DNA from: Malurus cyaneus samueli | Taxonomy: Eukaryota > Chordata > Aves > Passeriformes > Maluridae | Direction of reading: 5' to 3' | DNA: 64,000 nucleotides | Assembly: GCA_009741485.1 (NCBI GenBank) | Contig: CM019237.1 | Coordinates: 50,468,050-50,532,049, forward strand | Made by a program: the position numbers and the translations under genes | The notes under the pieces: generated by a model | What the model was told of the DNA's origin: nothing | Databases searched by the model: none | Seen by the model: the letters and a program-made list of their open reading frames with translations, nothing else | Shown: piece by piece, positions 38,301-50,098 of the stretch | Layout of the letters: each line of letters starts with the position of its first letter | How positions within the stretch are numbered: the stretch's first letter is position 1

Positions 38301-41300
38301 CCTTGATCTGAATTTTCAGCTTCAGGTCTGTTCAGTCATGTACCAAATTTTGATTACACATTGAGAGCAAATGCAGTGAGTTAAAAAAGGCTGCTGGCCA
38401 CAAAGGGAACTACGCTGAACACTTCATACTGACAAACTGTGAGTATTTTTAGAAAACTGTCTGTGGTGATAACAAACAACACTTCCAGGCATAATTTCAA
38501 ACATAATGTTTCTCATCTGCGCAAGAAGACTTAAAGCAGATATTTTCACATCCCCAGCAAAGCAGCCTTCAACAAGGAGATTCACAGTATATTTGCTTTA
38601 CTAAGAGTGAGGAATGAGGCTTTTTGTTGTTTTTCTTCTTCTGGTGTCTGTACTACCACAACGCTGTACACTCCGTCCCTCTCAAGTTACAAAGGCTCTG
38701 TCAAAATCACTTCCAAATGCCCAATCCACAATGCATATAATTCCTATGGCATGAGGTTAGCAGAAATTAAACCAACATTTGGTGAAGACAAAGAGGCACT
38801 AAAGCAGCGTCAGCAGCAGATATCTCTGGTGCTTCTTTGCACTGAGATCCATTTACCCAACTGCATGTGACTGGCAGAACAGAAACACTCAGCATCAATG
38901 ATGGCATTGGCATGTCTAACCGTGGAGCTGAAAGGGATCTGGGCTGGCCCCAACAAAACTGAGTCCTACTGCCAACTTTCAAAAGGCATGAGGTTCTGCT
39001 GCTGCTATTGGCACATTCCTCTCTGCAGGGAAAGAGAGAGACCACTTGGAACTATAAAAACCTCCATCTATTCAAGCTCCCTCTCCCCACTAGCCCGTGG
39101 AGACGTTTCCTTTCAGCCTCTGTGGGGCAGACACTTTCCTGCTGGCACAGCAATTCTCATCCAGCACTGCGGCTTAGGAAAATGCCATTAACCACCAAAG
39201 AATGGAAAATGAGGAATAGACTACTCATTTTTTTGCATTATCCAAACTCTGTAATATAAAATATAATTTGCCAGCATAATTCAAACCTCTCCCTGTCTTA
39301 CAGATTCACACCAACAGAGTGTGAATCCACACCAACACCGCTGAATCTCTGTCAAAACTCTAACTGCTGAGAGGTATGCAAGTTAATAGCAGTTACCTAA
39401 ATTACACAGGCACTGTACAAAACACCTCTCTCCTTTGAGGATTATCCCAAGGAAACAATCTCCAGTTCCATGCTGCTCCCTGATCACCAGGCGATCCAGC
39501 TCCATTGGAACCTCCCTCCCTGCGCAAGACCCTGAACCTGACTGCAACACATTCGAACCCTTAAGTGCAGTTCTGGCCCTCATTTTCATTCCTCTTGAAA
39601 GTTTTCAGGTTTTTAATCTGAGAAATATGTAACTTTGCTGGACTATGACGTCTAGGGAAGACTCACCAACTCGTATTAAACTCAGGAGGAAATTCACAAT
39701 TTAAAAGCAATTGTGGTCTTGGTATCAAATCTCCTGAATCACAGAGTGCATCTGGTTCCTCCACTGCAACGATTCTTGTGCAGCTGATAGTATCACTGTT
39801 CAACTAACAGAGAAACCACATTACATTCTGAGAGGGTGATGCAAGGCCACTGCACCTTTGAGAGAATTAATGGATTTGGGTACTAACAAAGAAAGAATGT
39901 GCAGTCACTTAATTTAAAACCACAATGTAATCCTGGTGAATAACAGCAATTTGAGCACAGCTCCTTGCTAGACTCGGTCTGATGTGGTTTTGTGATCCTA
40001 AACACGTTATTGCAGTGATAACAACAGATCCTGGGCCTGTTTTAAAGATGTACCCGGTGAGCAGTTTGCTGAGGCATCTTCTGAAGCAGTTTACTCCTGT
40101 AAAGCAGCTGTGTGCAGCCAGGGTGCATCAGGTCTCCAACCCCTCTCAGAAAATGGTATACACTATACAAAATTTTCATATCCACACAGATATAGCTGTA
40201 TTGTTATTGCTAACAAAAATTATTTTCACCATTATTTTAAAGCAATAAAGAAAAAGTGAAGTGGGAAGCATAGCACCAGCAGAAATACTTTTTTGAAAGA
40301 AATCACATTTGTTCAGGCTCGCCATCCCTTCTCTGCCTGCTCAAGCTTGCACTGTGTTAACCCCAACACCTTACTGCATAGAAAAGGCTCTCCTGAACAC
40401 AAATCTTTCAAGATCAAATCCCCTGTCACACCAGGCAGGAGCTATGGACACTGGTGAGTCAGAAAGCCTCATTTAACATCAGCACATCTGGGCACACCTT
40501 ATCAACACCTTGGGCAGGTGTCTCCAGTGACAGACAGACTCAGAAAGACTGGTCCCTGACCCAGCACACGTGAACTGAAGGTAGAATGTAGGGCAAGAAG
40601 AATCTCAGTTCCAACTTTCCTGTGACACAAGAGGTCCCCTCCTTGTCCCCTAACATACCCTTGCGCTCATTTCAGTCCTACTCTTTCTTCTCCTGAAAGC
40701 TCACCAATGCTTTCCAAAGCTCCTTCCCAGCTTTCATAAACAGAAAGAACCTACATTTATGTGCTGGGATGCAGACAAACTCAACCCAAGCACTGATCCT
40801 TGCTGTGATGATCACAAGGATATAAATGGATGATAGATCTTTACTCCATAATCAGCATGAGCACCCTGACTTTCAGCCTTTCCTTGTCTCTCTCACTGTT
40901 GCTTTTAGCCTTACCTTGTTGTTGACTTTCATCTCAGCTCTCACAGGAACAAGTTCCTTCTCCTCAGCTGTGTTCTTGGGTAACCAGCTTGCAAATTACC
41001 CCAGCTCACTAATTAAAATTTGAAGGACAAAATATTGATTTCCTACCTTGATCAGCTCCTTGAATTTGGGGTCTTCTTTTGAGTTAGGATCAATCATAGT
41101 GCGTTCCTCATTCTCCTCTGTTCAAGCAAAACAGGAAACCTCAGTGAGATCCACTTCAAATGTGCATTGCTGAAACTGCAACAACTCCTGCCCGTGAAGG
41201 AGCTTGTGAGCTGACTGAGACATGGCAGTGCCTACTCATCCTCTGGGCAAGGGGATGTCCCATGACCAAAGTGTCAGGCATTTTCAGAGACACACAGAAA

Positions 41301-43465
41301 CAAAACACAGCCCCACTTCCCTAAACCAGGATTGTTGCCATTGACCTCCCCCTGCTCAGACCTTGCTGCATGCAGAATGCTTCAGGACAATCCCTGTCCT
41401 CATGTGGGACACAATCATAGTACCACACCAAAAATTGCAGTGAAATACTTTTGTCCTTATCTTCAGTTTGCCTTTAACTTCTCTTTGAAAACATCTGTCC
41501 CAGCATCTGGAAGAACAGTGATCTTAATACACTACACTCAGTGCAGCTGCTGAGATTTGGGCTGAGTTCGTGCCTCTGCCCTCTGGTTCCCCAAAACTTG
41601 GGTCACACATGTGGTCCTAAGTCCAGGAATTCCTTAACCTTTGGTTAAGCGTAAGAAATCAAATTATCCCGCTTTATATCAGCTGTGCTTGTGCATGGGG
41701 TAAGAACACAAAATAGATTTTACAGGTGTAAGAACTTCTATTTCTTCTGCTGATGAGATGAGGAGATATGAGAAGCGCTTTCTAATGGCCAGAAGGATAA
41801 GCACAAACATGAAGTGCAATTTTTGGAAGGGATAAAGTGTTGGTGGCAAAATCAACTCGAGTTCAACAGGAACAACAACCAACCAACCTTTGGCAGAGTT
41901 ATTTTCAGAACAGCACCTGTGGACACATGTATCACATGGACGCATACATGCTACCATAGATTTGGATACCAGTATTTAGGATGCAGCTGGAGCAGGTCCA
42001 ATATCTGAAATGTCTCCCTGAACTCTAAATGTTATCTCCCTGAGTAGCAAGGTGGGAGCTGTGATCTAAGTTAGATATGTGCCATTCAGTGGAGAGCAAA
42101 CTCCGGCACTACACAACGGGGACATGAGGATGGGAGACAGAGGCACAGCTTCGTGGGGGGATCCATATCTGTTCAGCTAAAATAATTATTTGTGAACCCC
42201 ATGGATCTATCTTTAACTGAGTCTAGACAGGATAAATAACCCTATTTTCCTACTGATTTCTAAATTCCTTCTAACAAGACAACAAAAGAGGGTTGTGGTG
42301 TCACCATTGGTCAGGCCATTGTCACACTGCTCAGTGGAACCCTTTAAACCTGGCAGTGACCAGCCTGCAGTGACTTCCCATTGCAGTGCCAGACTTCACT
42401 GCTGTCAGATGGGAAACATTACACACCCTGGACACAAGTCTGTCTATATAGTATTTAATAACCAGTATCTTACTGGTCACCTTAGACTTCACCCATGCAT
42501 TTGGGGTCAGTATTTTCCAGGGCTCTTCATTTTTATTAAAAAAATAAGACCATGCTGTCTGAACATACTTGAAACATTTTCATAAATCAATGAAAAAACC
42601 ATTAACTCTTTTGCTGCTTCCCTCCCCTGCCCCATTCCTTTACTTCCTCATTACTGCCCAGGGTGAGTCAGACAGTCCACCACAAGGAAATGACATCCAG
42701 TATACACCCAAAACACTAACCATGAACAGGGGCTGACCCATAACGGTACATGATTCACCACAGAACGTGGGTTAACATTCACTGGTGGTCATGTCTTTGC
42801 AGGACAGGCCTTCAGGAGTAATCCTGCATCTTCTGAAGTCATACACAGCATTAGTGGTATCCAGAAACCACTGCAGACACTCCTGATCTTTGCATTTCCT
42901 ACTAATCTCCTAATCAGAAAATCCAAACAACTAACACTTCTCCGTTTTTAATTTACTGTTTCATTATTTGCCCTGATGTTTGATTTACTGTTTTGTAACT
43001 AGTTTCAACTAATTCCGTAGATTAGGAGACAAGCAGCCATCAAAGACAAAAGTGGCTTATTTTAGTAAGTTTTAAACAAATAATAAGTTTTATATTTTTG
43101 CTATTAAAATTATGCTGTTGCTCTTGTAAGGACTCCAAGTGAGGGAATGGGGATGGACATGGGAGAGAGTCCATAAACAACGTTGTTTGTGTGTGCATAA
43201 ACTGCTCTTCAAATTCCACTTAACCCTTCTAATTTCTAGTCTAAATGTAACATGCAAGGTTTTTCAATTGTCACATTCAATTCTCTCAGTTCCAACTGGG
43301 CAATCCACACTCAGCACTGAGTGGCCACCTCCACAAACCATCTCTTAGCTGGGCTCTGTTGCATGCAAACTTTACCTAATAGTGTGTCTTCTGGATGGAT
43401 GTCCACAGTGCTTGGGTTCATTGATGCATTGATGGCATTTTTCCCTTCTTCTTGGAGGTCACTCA
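17274..43465 (-). CDS. PARVB: PARVB (beta-parvin), coding exons 2-13 of 13; exon 1 lies beyond the window
   Basis: Beta-parvin (affixin) binds integrin-linked kinase through CH2 and also paxillin, alpha-actinin and the Rac/Cdc42 exchange factor alpha-PIX. With ILK and PINCH it anchors integrin adhesions to actin (established knowledge). Twelve exons were rebuilt: 43376-43465, 41047-41117, 33606-33708, 32245-32385, 31760-31875, 26915-26973, 25259-25278, 23973-24034, 22678-22746, 21674-21775, 19387-19459 and 17274-17350. All phases agree and the total is 983 nt; with one base from exon 1 this is 327 residues plus stop. Human PARVB has 364 residues, leaving 37 for exon 1. CH1 spans about residues 87-194 and CH2 about 254-361 in that numbering. 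There is no frameshift or internal stop. Alpha-parvin is excluded by the SDLQEEGKNAIN and MMMGRFER segments and by the PARVG neighbour. Confidence 0.97.
17351..19386 (-). other. PARVB intron 12
   Basis: A 2.0-kb intron containing a plus-strand CR1 3' end (17698-18168) and an 18-T run at about 18283-18300. The rest is unique. Confidence 0.85.
17698..18168 (+). mobile_element. CR1 retrotransposon, 5'-truncated 3' end
   Basis: This shows typical CR1 3' sequence: acattgaggggctggagca, gctcagcctggagaaaagag, cacaactccctgacagg, and an end with the short attctatgattct repeat that CR1 uses in place of poly(A). The actccctgacagg version is one I associate with songbird CR1 subfamilies. It lies antisense to PARVB inside intron 12. 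A small deletion relative to the consensus lies near 17770. The left end is approximate. Confidence 0.88.
19387..19459 (-). CDS. PARVB: PARVB coding exon 12 (CH2)
   Basis: This 73-bp exon encodes VHNVSFAFELMQDGGLKKPK plus ARPE and one base of an Asp codon. The acceptor is acctctttcag and the donor GAAG|gtacgg. Confidence 0.97.
19881..19916. repeat. Perfect 18-bp tandem duplication
   Basis: Two adjacent identical copies of ccatccaggcaacaaggg. No third copy was seen. The perfect identity suggests a recent duplication or slippage. Confidence 0.9.
20982..21011. repeat. Tandem duplication with 16-bp period
   Basis: atcttttaacttta occurs twice, 16 bases apart, with the spacer ac between the copies. 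Confidence 0.85.
21616..21641. repeat. Perfect 13-bp tandem duplication
   Basis: Two adjacent copies of caagataataatg, 33 bp from PARVB exon 11 on its intron 11 side. Confidence 0.85.
21674..21775 (-). CDS. PARVB: PARVB coding exon 11 (CH2 core)
   Basis: This 102-bp, phase-0 exon encodes FADGVYLVLLMGLLEDYFVP, then LHNFYLTPESFDQK, the CH2 core (FADGVxLxLLxGxLE). The acceptor is a short atgtttag and the donor AAAAG|gtgggt. The family uses this domain for ILK binding. Confidence 0.97.
21776..22677 (-). other. PARVB intron 10
   Basis: 902 bp, AT-rich and unique; nothing recognised. Confidence 0.85.
22678..22746 (-). CDS. PARVB: PARVB coding exon 10 (CH2)
   Basis: This 69-bp, phase-0 exon encodes SLITFVNKHLNKLNLEVTEL plus ETQ, the first helix region of CH2. 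The acceptor is a T run followed by aatag and the donor CTCAG|gtgaga. Confidence 0.97.
22747..23972 (-). other. PARVB intron 9
   Basis: 1.2 kb of unique sequence. A plus-strand open frame at 23029-23328 looks like chance. Confidence 0.85.
23973..24034 (-). CDS. PARVB: PARVB coding exon 9 (entry to CH2)
   Basis: This 62-bp exon encodes (E)RDAFDTLFDHAPDKLSVVK plus K. The acceptor is gttcccccag and the donor AAAAAG|gtaaaa. It includes the linker helix that precedes CH2 and contributes to paxillin LD-motif binding in the family. It contains several CpG sites in an AT-rich setting. Confidence 0.96.
24035..25258 (-). other. PARVB intron 8
   Basis: 1.2 kb, AT-rich; nothing recognised. Confidence 0.85.
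25259..25278 (-). CDS. PARVB: PARVB 20-bp microexon 8 encoding MMMGRF
   Basis: Twenty bases lie between tgacttgcag and |gtaagtaa. They supply the last base of a Glu codon, MMMGRF, and the first base of the next Glu. This is the exact human protein sequence at this point and the only join that keeps frame between exons 7 and 9. Standard gene finders often miss exons this small. Confidence 0.95.
25279..26914 (-). other. PARVB intron 7
   Basis: 1.6 kb, AT-rich, with a short TA-rich patch near 26640-26670 and an 8-G run at 26454-26461. No gene or transposon recognised. Confidence 0.85.
26915..26973 (-). CDS. PARVB: PARVB coding exon 7 (CH1-CH2 linker)
   Basis: This 59-bp exon encodes KREGLLQTTHVSEELTTTT plus two bases of a Glu codon. 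The human counterpart reads KREGLLHSSHIS. The acceptor is cttccttTccag-like (catctt..ctttccag) and the donor ACAGA|gtaagc. It was found by walking from exon 6 to the microexon, because a plus-strand open frame hides it. Confidence 0.95.
26974..31759 (-). other. PARVB intron 6
   Basis: 4.8 kb. It contains a moderately GC-rich patch at about 27.2-27.5 kb with overlapping chance frames on both strands, and the TA microsatellite at 29749-29764. No transposon recognised. Confidence 0.8.
29749..29764. repeat. (TA)8 microsatellite
   Basis: Eight uninterrupted TA units in PARVB intron 6; likely polymorphic. Confidence 0.9.
31760..31875 (-). CDS. PARVB: PARVB coding exon 6 (end of CH1)
   Basis: This 116-bp exon encodes (S)IHGKNLISILHLLVALAM, then RLPEHVSVQVVVVR. 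The acceptor is gttccctgcag and the donor GCGG|gtgagt. It is strongly conserved with mammals. Local GC is higher than in the flanking introns. Confidence 0.97.
31876..32244 (-). other. PARVB intron 5
   Basis: The shortest PARVB intron seen, 369 bp; nothing recognised beyond a T run near 31982-31991. Confidence 0.9.
32245..32385 (-). CDS. PARVB: PARVB coding exon 5 (CH1 middle)
   Basis: This 141-bp exon encodes (E)KLADRKLNVAEVTQSEIG, then QTVLEAVHDLLRPHGW and TIKWNVD. The acceptor is ccaaatgcag and the donor GACT|gtaagg, splitting a Ser codon. ADRKL and TIKWNVD are small differences from the human ACCKL/ALRWSVD-like region. Confidence 0.96.
32386..33605 (-). other. PARVB intron 4
   Basis: 1.2 kb of unique sequence; nothing recognised. 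Confidence 0.85.
33606..33708 (-). CDS. PARVB: PARVB coding exon 4 (start of CH1)
   Basis: This 103-bp exon encodes VLIDWINDVLVEERIIVK, then EEDLYDGQVLQKLL. As far as I recall it is identical to human over this stretch. The acceptor is tgtgcctgcag and the donor CTGG|gtgagt. An open frame extends past the donor into intron 4 and was not used. Confidence 0.97.
33709..41046 (-). other. PARVB intron 3
   Basis: 7.3 kb, mostly AT-rich and unique. It holds A/T runs near 36166-36178 and 36462-36474, and an E-box-containing hairpin at 37343-37368. A small CpG-rich spot (tagcgagcgccgag) lies near 34672. No exon or transposon was found. Confidence 0.8.
37343..37368. repeat. Imperfect hairpin with CATGTG/CACATG core
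   Basis: The arms ggtttca and tgaaacc flank tgtggtcacatg, giving about an 11-bp stem with a two-base bulge. The centre contains the 10-bp palindrome tcacatgtga (37355-37364) and E-box hexamers. Function unknown. Confidence 0.6.
41047..41117 (-). CDS. PARVB: PARVB coding exon 3
   Basis: This 71-bp exon encodes (E)ENEERTMIDPNSKEDPKFKE plus LIK and leads into CH1. The acceptor is gcttgaacag and the donor ATCAAG|gtagga. Confidence 0.95.
41118..43375 (-). other. PARVB intron 2
   Basis: 2.3 kb of unique sequence; nothing recognised. Confidence 0.85.
43376..43465 (-). CDS. PARVB: PARVB coding exon 2
   Basis: This 90-bp exon encodes (V)SDLQEEGKNAIN, then VDIHPEDTLL plus one base. It is the acidic N-terminal segment before CH1. 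The acceptor is cttctatccag and the donor TTAG|gtaaag. It begins in phase 1, so a coding exon 1 must precede it. Bird-type changes relative to human fall in the middle (ASMNPST). Confidence 0.95.
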
Positions 43466-46400
43466 CTGGATAGAAGAAAAAAAAACAAACAGAAATAGTG
43501 TAATAAAAGCAAAGCTGGTGTACGTGTAGGGGTTGGGGATGGTATTCATAAGAGACAACATCTGGTAAATTCATCTCAACACAAGACCACAGTTTATGGC
43601 TTTCTTATGAAGAACTGCTGCCACAGTGGAAAATAAAATCGAAGTAGCATCCTTTAATAGCTTCCTATTAAACAGAGCTACCACAGAAGGAGCTGGAAAC
43701 TTCTAGCAAGAAACCCAATTGTGTGGTAAGAACACGCTCAGAGTGCTTCTTTCTGCAGAAGAAAGGGATGTGAGCTCTGCCTGCAGGCCCAGCCTAGAGC
43801 AGGTATCACACTATTAAAAAAAAAAAAAACCCTAATTTTCTGATAGCACAACCACCACTCATCACCACCCTTTCCAGCTGCAGAACAGGAGGAACTGCAG
43901 CTTGCTACTGCCTTTTAAATCCTTAGAGAATCCCAAAGAGACCTACCAAATAAAGATCAAAATGTATTCAATTCCAGCAGTGCACTTGATAAAATAGATG
44001 TGCCATGATCTGGCGAACAGAAATCTGAAATTTTCTGTTTAAGGCTCTTGTCATAAACTTACAACTCTCATTTGGGAAGGCCAGAGAAGCATGCTTCATA
44101 AATAAAATGGATGTTAAAACACTTCCCTACAGCCTGTCACATGGAAGGAACTAAACTTGAGGACAAATACTGAATAGCTCTTCAGTGTTTTCACAGAGCT
44201 TGACAGTAAGAAAAGCCAGCACTGCTGTAACACTTTCACTCTCCAAGGCACATCTCACCTCAAACTCAGATAACATTTATAAGAAAAGGCATGATATTGA
44301 ACTAGATGCATGTGAAATAGGAGAGCCAGAGAAACCATAACAGCCCCATCTTTTCAGTGATAGTTTTGTGTAAGCATGAACTAAAATGCCTTGTTGGCAG
44401 CATTTGTGGTAGTGCAGTCTCCTTTCAGCAGGCTCCAAGTCCCACAGTCTTTTCAGGGAAAAGTAAGGACTTCCAAATAAATAAGGTTTGCTAGACAAGC
44501 TTTTCTCAAGAGAGAAAAGGAGGGATAGTTTAATAATCATTACAGTATCCTGCAAGCTCTCCCTACAAGAGCCGTCATTATACCCCTGTCCCTTTGGAAA
44601 AACAAACCACAGGCTTGTCATTAGCATGCAGTTTGCAAAGGTTCCAAAACCCTGCACTTGCTGTTTTCCTGCCTAACAGAAGTGAAAATCACAGAGATCC
44701 TGCTGCCACAGACAGGACAGGGATGAAGAAAAACTGCAATCCCCTCTCCTTCCCTCATAGAAAATTGAAACAGGTGCTTAAAACAAGCTCTCACATTTCC
44801 TGATTGCACTCCCAAGAGGTTGTTTAATTCTCGCTCACAGCACGATACTGATCACCACTAAGATCCTCATTATGAAATGCAAGCAACAAACCCCACACAC
44901 GTATTTTGAGACCTGGTGGTTTATGCCCCACGGTTCCCGACTGCAAACAGAACGCAATGTTCTCAGGCTGAGATAAATAAAGACACTGCTGAAGAAATTC
45001 TTAAGTAACCCTTTTCTACATTCTTTCCCATATTCTTGAAAAACTCCACAAAGAAAATAAGTCAGGGAGCAAAAAGACCTCATGAAACAGATGAAACTAA
45101 CTCTAACAACATGCCTTAGCCAGCCCTGTTTGCATTACTCCCAGCTAGAGCTTTCTCATCCCAACAACTCCTACACTGCGATGCTGCCAGGAGGCATAAA
45201 AAAAATTCATGTGGAAGCTGAAGTTAGATTTTTAAAACCCTGCTAGGTCTATAAATGCCCAAAATTCAGTTAAGTCAGACTTATTTTGGAAGTAGCAGCC
45301 TTCTTTCTAGATGTAACACTCTTCATAATTACAGCATTGTTGTCATTCTGGGAATGCCAAGTGTTCAATAAGTTCAGGGCATCACAATTCCCAACCCACT
45401 GCAAATGCAGAGGAGAGCAGTGAATACATGGCACCACGTATGTATATGAACAAAATGATGCATACATTTCAAGCCAGGATACTTTCAATCTAGTTAAGCT
45501 CCATGTATTTCTCAAAAGTTCAATTAAGGTGGTACACTTAACTCTTTTATTTTAGTATAAAAATTATCTCTGCTCTTCCTAACAAAAATACCTTGTCTCT
45601 CAGCAATTGACTAAAGTGAAAGAAAACATTAATGCAAATTTGTGTGATAAGCCCCCATCCCTCAAGACATGAAGAACCACATAAAACCTTCATCCCTGTC
45701 TTCAGAGCCAGGGAGACCAAAACATCCTCTCCTAGCTCTGCCAGCAAAGCAAGGCTCTACCAGCAGAAAGCCTCACAAAGCTGCTGCCCAGGGAGAGCCC
45801 AGCACACCAGGCCCTCATGAAGAGATTCCTGCTGCCAAGGAAGTGTTTCCTACCTCCTTTTTTGCGCCTCTTACACAGCAGTCCGGCCATCCCGGCCCCA
45901 GCAGCACAGACAGGTCACAGACAAAGCCCATGGGATGTCTGAATGCTGACGGAGGGGCAGCAACTGGAGAAGGAGCTGCCACCTCCAGACTGCCAGACCC
46001 CCCTAATTTGGGCACAGTGACACGGGAGCAGGCACTCAGATCGGCTCCCAGCTGCTGGGGACAGGGGGCCAGGAGGGAGGACACAGCTCTTGGCTGTGGT
46101 CCCAGCCAGGATCCCTCCCTGTCCTGCAGAGAGCCAAGTGCCTGCCTTTGCCCGCTGCTGGCTGCCTCAGAGCAGGGACCAGAGAAGGTGCTTTCTCTGC
46201 ATCCCCAGAAAGCCACCTGCACCCAGCTGGGTTCCCAAACTTTCCCCAAGGGACAGACGGGTTCACAGAGCCAGCACAGAGGCACTGGCACTCAGGAACA
46301 TGGATTTGCCAGGGCATTCCCCACACCTGCAGCACTCCACAAGCCTTTCACGCTGTGCTGGAACAAGTGCTGAGGGCTTTTTCCCTGCTCACTGCCCTCA

Positions 46401-49400
46401 GTATTCACTTATCACTGCTGAGCAAAGACACAAAAGCAGGAACAGGAAACCGAGCCACAATGCTGGAAGAAAAGAGAACCCATAATTGAGTTATCAGAGG
46501 CAGTTAATGTAATAGCCAGGATGGACCAACAGGTACATTTCTGAAAAGAACCTAGTATTTTAATGCAAATTTACAACAAAGAATGACTTTCAGCCCATGC
46601 TTTCACAAACCCAAAGGTACTGTAAAAGAGTATGGATATTAACAGGTTGGCAAGTGCCTCCTCGACTTTGTACTGGCAGCAGTGGCTTTACTGTGAGGTT
46701 TACACCAGAGCCATGCATTTGGCTGGCAGAGCAGAGCTGTGCTTGCACAGGTTATAGTCATGCCAGGTGCCACATCAGGCATTTCTACTCCTCACCTGCC
46801 CAGTCACAGGGCTCCATCTCTACCCCTTCCCCTGTGGTGAGGGCACAGTTCTTTTGCTCCCTACCTGAGACTGGTGTAAAAGCCCTTTCTCTAAAGCCTG
46901 TTGGTTCTGTTTCAGAGACCAGTCACAGCAAACCCGCAGCAGGGAAAGCAGGAAGGGGAGGGATACTGAGAATGGGCTGAAGCAGCATCACCAGGCTGCC
47001 AGAACCTTCCACCTTGGTTGTTTGCCCTTGCTGGTACATTGTGCCATACCGTGCCACATCAGGGCAGAGGCCTCCCTCAGATGTGCCAGCAGAACTGAAT
47101 CCAGCAGCCCCAGCACCCAGGGAATGTTCTCCTGCCTATGAGGAGCCCATCCTGAGCCCCCACACAGACACTACTAAATGGTCACAGCCTTATCATAAAA
47201 CTTGCCAGTGGTCTAAATGACTCAACTGTGAAATTACACAGGACAAATCAGGTGTAACTCCAGGCACAGAAAGATGATGCCTTGGAAAGCTATCTGGCAG
47301 AACTGGCTGATTTCTCCCACACCTGTAGACCCTCCCTCCTTTCCGGCTGGAGATCTTCTCTCTGAGCAGATCCTCAATTAACAGGCAGCACCATCCTCTG
47401 CACTGCTTCAGCACCCATCAGCCAGCACTACCAAAATCCAAATGGAACAAGGGATGGGCAAGTGGCCAGGGCTTTCAGCAAAAATCGTATGTTTTCCCCT
47501 AAACTAGAAACTAAAATTTACATGTAAAAACGTCAATTCTCTACCCCAGGAAAGCAGCAAGGGTTCCGAGCAGCCCTGCAATATTTTGACAATCTCCTGG
47601 CAGTGTCAACAGTCAACATGATTTAGTCACCTTGGAAGCTGTGCTGGCCTTTCAAACAAATTAATGGAATGAGCAAATCACACACACACATGGCGCAGAG
47701 CACTGCATCTGTAAGCCAGGCAGGCTGTCTCAGGGCATGGATTACAGGCAAACTGCACACAACACAAGCAATTAGCTGCAGAAAGTTGTAAGTGCCACCA
47801 AAGCTGTCAAGGATTTCTCAAAAGCCAGGAGATGGCTTTTAAAGTCAGCAGGAGCACTATAAAAACAAGAGATGGCCTGGCTTCATCCTTTTTAAAAGAA
47901 AGGGAAAGCTGATGTAAATGGCTTTCTACCTTCACTCTTAATAATTTCAGTGTAATTTTAAAAGGTATCAACAACAGCACAGCTCACTTCAGACTTTGCC
48001 ATTCACAGCCTTATTATAAAACTGACCACAAGGCTCTTCATCTTACTAAAACAGATGGTGAATGCTACCTAATTTTAGCTCTGGTTATTTCTGAGTGCAA
48101 GGCTGGCTCCCACCCCACAGAAAGCAGCAGCTGCTGTGACACTGATCCCGGGCTTCCTGTGCTTTCCTCTGCATTCAACTGGTGCTCAGCAGCGCTGCCT
48201 GACCACAACTTTTACGTGATGTACTTGCACCTCATGATTCAGTCCTAACTGTGGAGGCCATCAGACTGCTCTGCTGTCCTTGGCTCCACTGCAGATGATC
48301 CATTCAGGTAACTGTGTCCTCCTCTGTGTGGAGCAGCAGACAGACTGCAAACAAGCAATGCTCAGATAATTCGAACTGCTCCCTTCCTGCCCCCAAATTC
48401 TTACTGCTCCCCAAGTCTCCTTGTTCTCACCAGAGGCAATACTGCGACCAGATGCACTTTTTCAGACACCTGCCTGCAGCTCATATCCTTATAGCCCATA
48501 TCACCACGTGCAAAACAGAAAACCCATATTCAAAATCATTCTTAGCCCTTTCAGACCAGTGACAGGACCCTCATTCAGTCATCTCACAGAAGGTCTGGAT
48601 ACAGGACAAATCCCCCTGCTCAAGCAGCAACCCCTTGCATAAAAGATCAGGTGTCAGATGGAGCTCCCACTTTCCATGGAAAATGTCAGACCAGAAGGCA
48701 ACAAATCCCTGAAAGACCCTGCAGTGCCTACCTGTTAACTTGCTGCTCTACCTGTCACAGAGCAACACAGGCAGCCATGCACACACAAAACTTCCATCTG
48801 ACAGATAAAACGCTTATGAAAAGTTGTCTTCAAAGCAGCAAGCCTTCTTGGCATGTTTAACAAAAGGCAGTTTTATTAAATCTTGCATTTTCTAAGAAAA
48901 ACTGGTAAACTGAAAGATTTCAAAACCAGCCCCAAATATGCTGCTACACTGCACTCTTTTCTAGAGACAAACCACACACAACTCAGTCTGCTACTGCATT
49001 ACAAACCACTGCACATTTACAAAAGGCTCTGAGATCTTTTCATAGAGACTGAGAAAGAAAGACAAAGCAGCCATTAACTATAAAAGAGAATTAATAGTCC
49101 CAGGCAGATCAAAGGCAAGGACTTGACCAAAGCCACATAAAGGCACTGTATCAAGGGACTGCATTCAAAGCAGAACTGCGGTAATAAAGGAAATCATGTA
49201 TATGTCTCAGCAGACAAGGCACTCACAATGGCCAGACTCTGGTACATAAGGAAATGGAAAGGAGTGAAAAAAAGGAAAAGCAAAGACAACAGGCAACTTT
49301 TAGGAAAGGGCTGTAATAACACTTCTGGTTTAGTTGCAAAGATCAGGCCACCCTTGTTTAAATGGATGTGTTAAAATTTATACATCTGGTCTATTGTGTG

Positions 49401-50096
49401 ACTGCCAGAACAAAGATCTTCCCTTTATGTTTGCCAAAAGTAAAATCTGTATCTAGCATGGCAACAGCATATTCAACACTTGAGCCAGCTGGAAATGTTT
49501 ATGAGAAGCTGAGGATTTGTTTTGTTTGTGAGGGTAAAATACTGCTTTTGTATGTTCATAAATAAGAACGTTCTTTCTTTCAAGGGAGTTGTTGGGGAGT
49601 GTCTGTGAATAGAGGATTTCCATTTTTTGGTGGTGATCCCTGTGATGAGACAGCCAATATTAACACAGCCACAGCTGTCCTGGCCAAGCCCTGGACACAC
49701 ACCAGCCCTCCTGAAAAGAGGCAGAAGGGGAACAAGCAAAGATGCAGCACCTCAGGAGGGAGAAGCACTGAACAGACTGCAGTGGCCACAAGTGGCTTTC
49801 AACATGACCAGCACTGGCAACTAAACACCAAAGCAAACAACACGTAATTAGAAAGCAGACAGATCTCTGGCCAGCCATGTGGCCACTTCAATTCAACAAC
49901 AAAGCTGAATCCTGTGAAAACAGAGCTGCTGCTGCCCACTGGTTCTGCTCCACTTCCCTGCAGGGGAGGGATCAGACCAGAACTCACCTCAGCATTCAGC
50001 TCCCAGCTGGTTTGGTCTCCTGCTCAGCTCATGGAACAGCTCTAACACCCACTTACTCACACTTAACTGGGAATCCTTCAAAATGGGTCTTGCCAG
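43466..50096 (-). other. PARVB intron 1, part adjacent to exon 2
   Basis: No PARVB exon and no transposon recognised. A GC-rich block at about 45.65-46.5 kb keeps long frames open on both strands, including 234 codons on plus at 45669-46373. It has no recognisable domain. Assignment to intron 1 follows from exon 1 not being found in the window. Confidence 0.7.
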
Positions 50097-50098
50097 GC

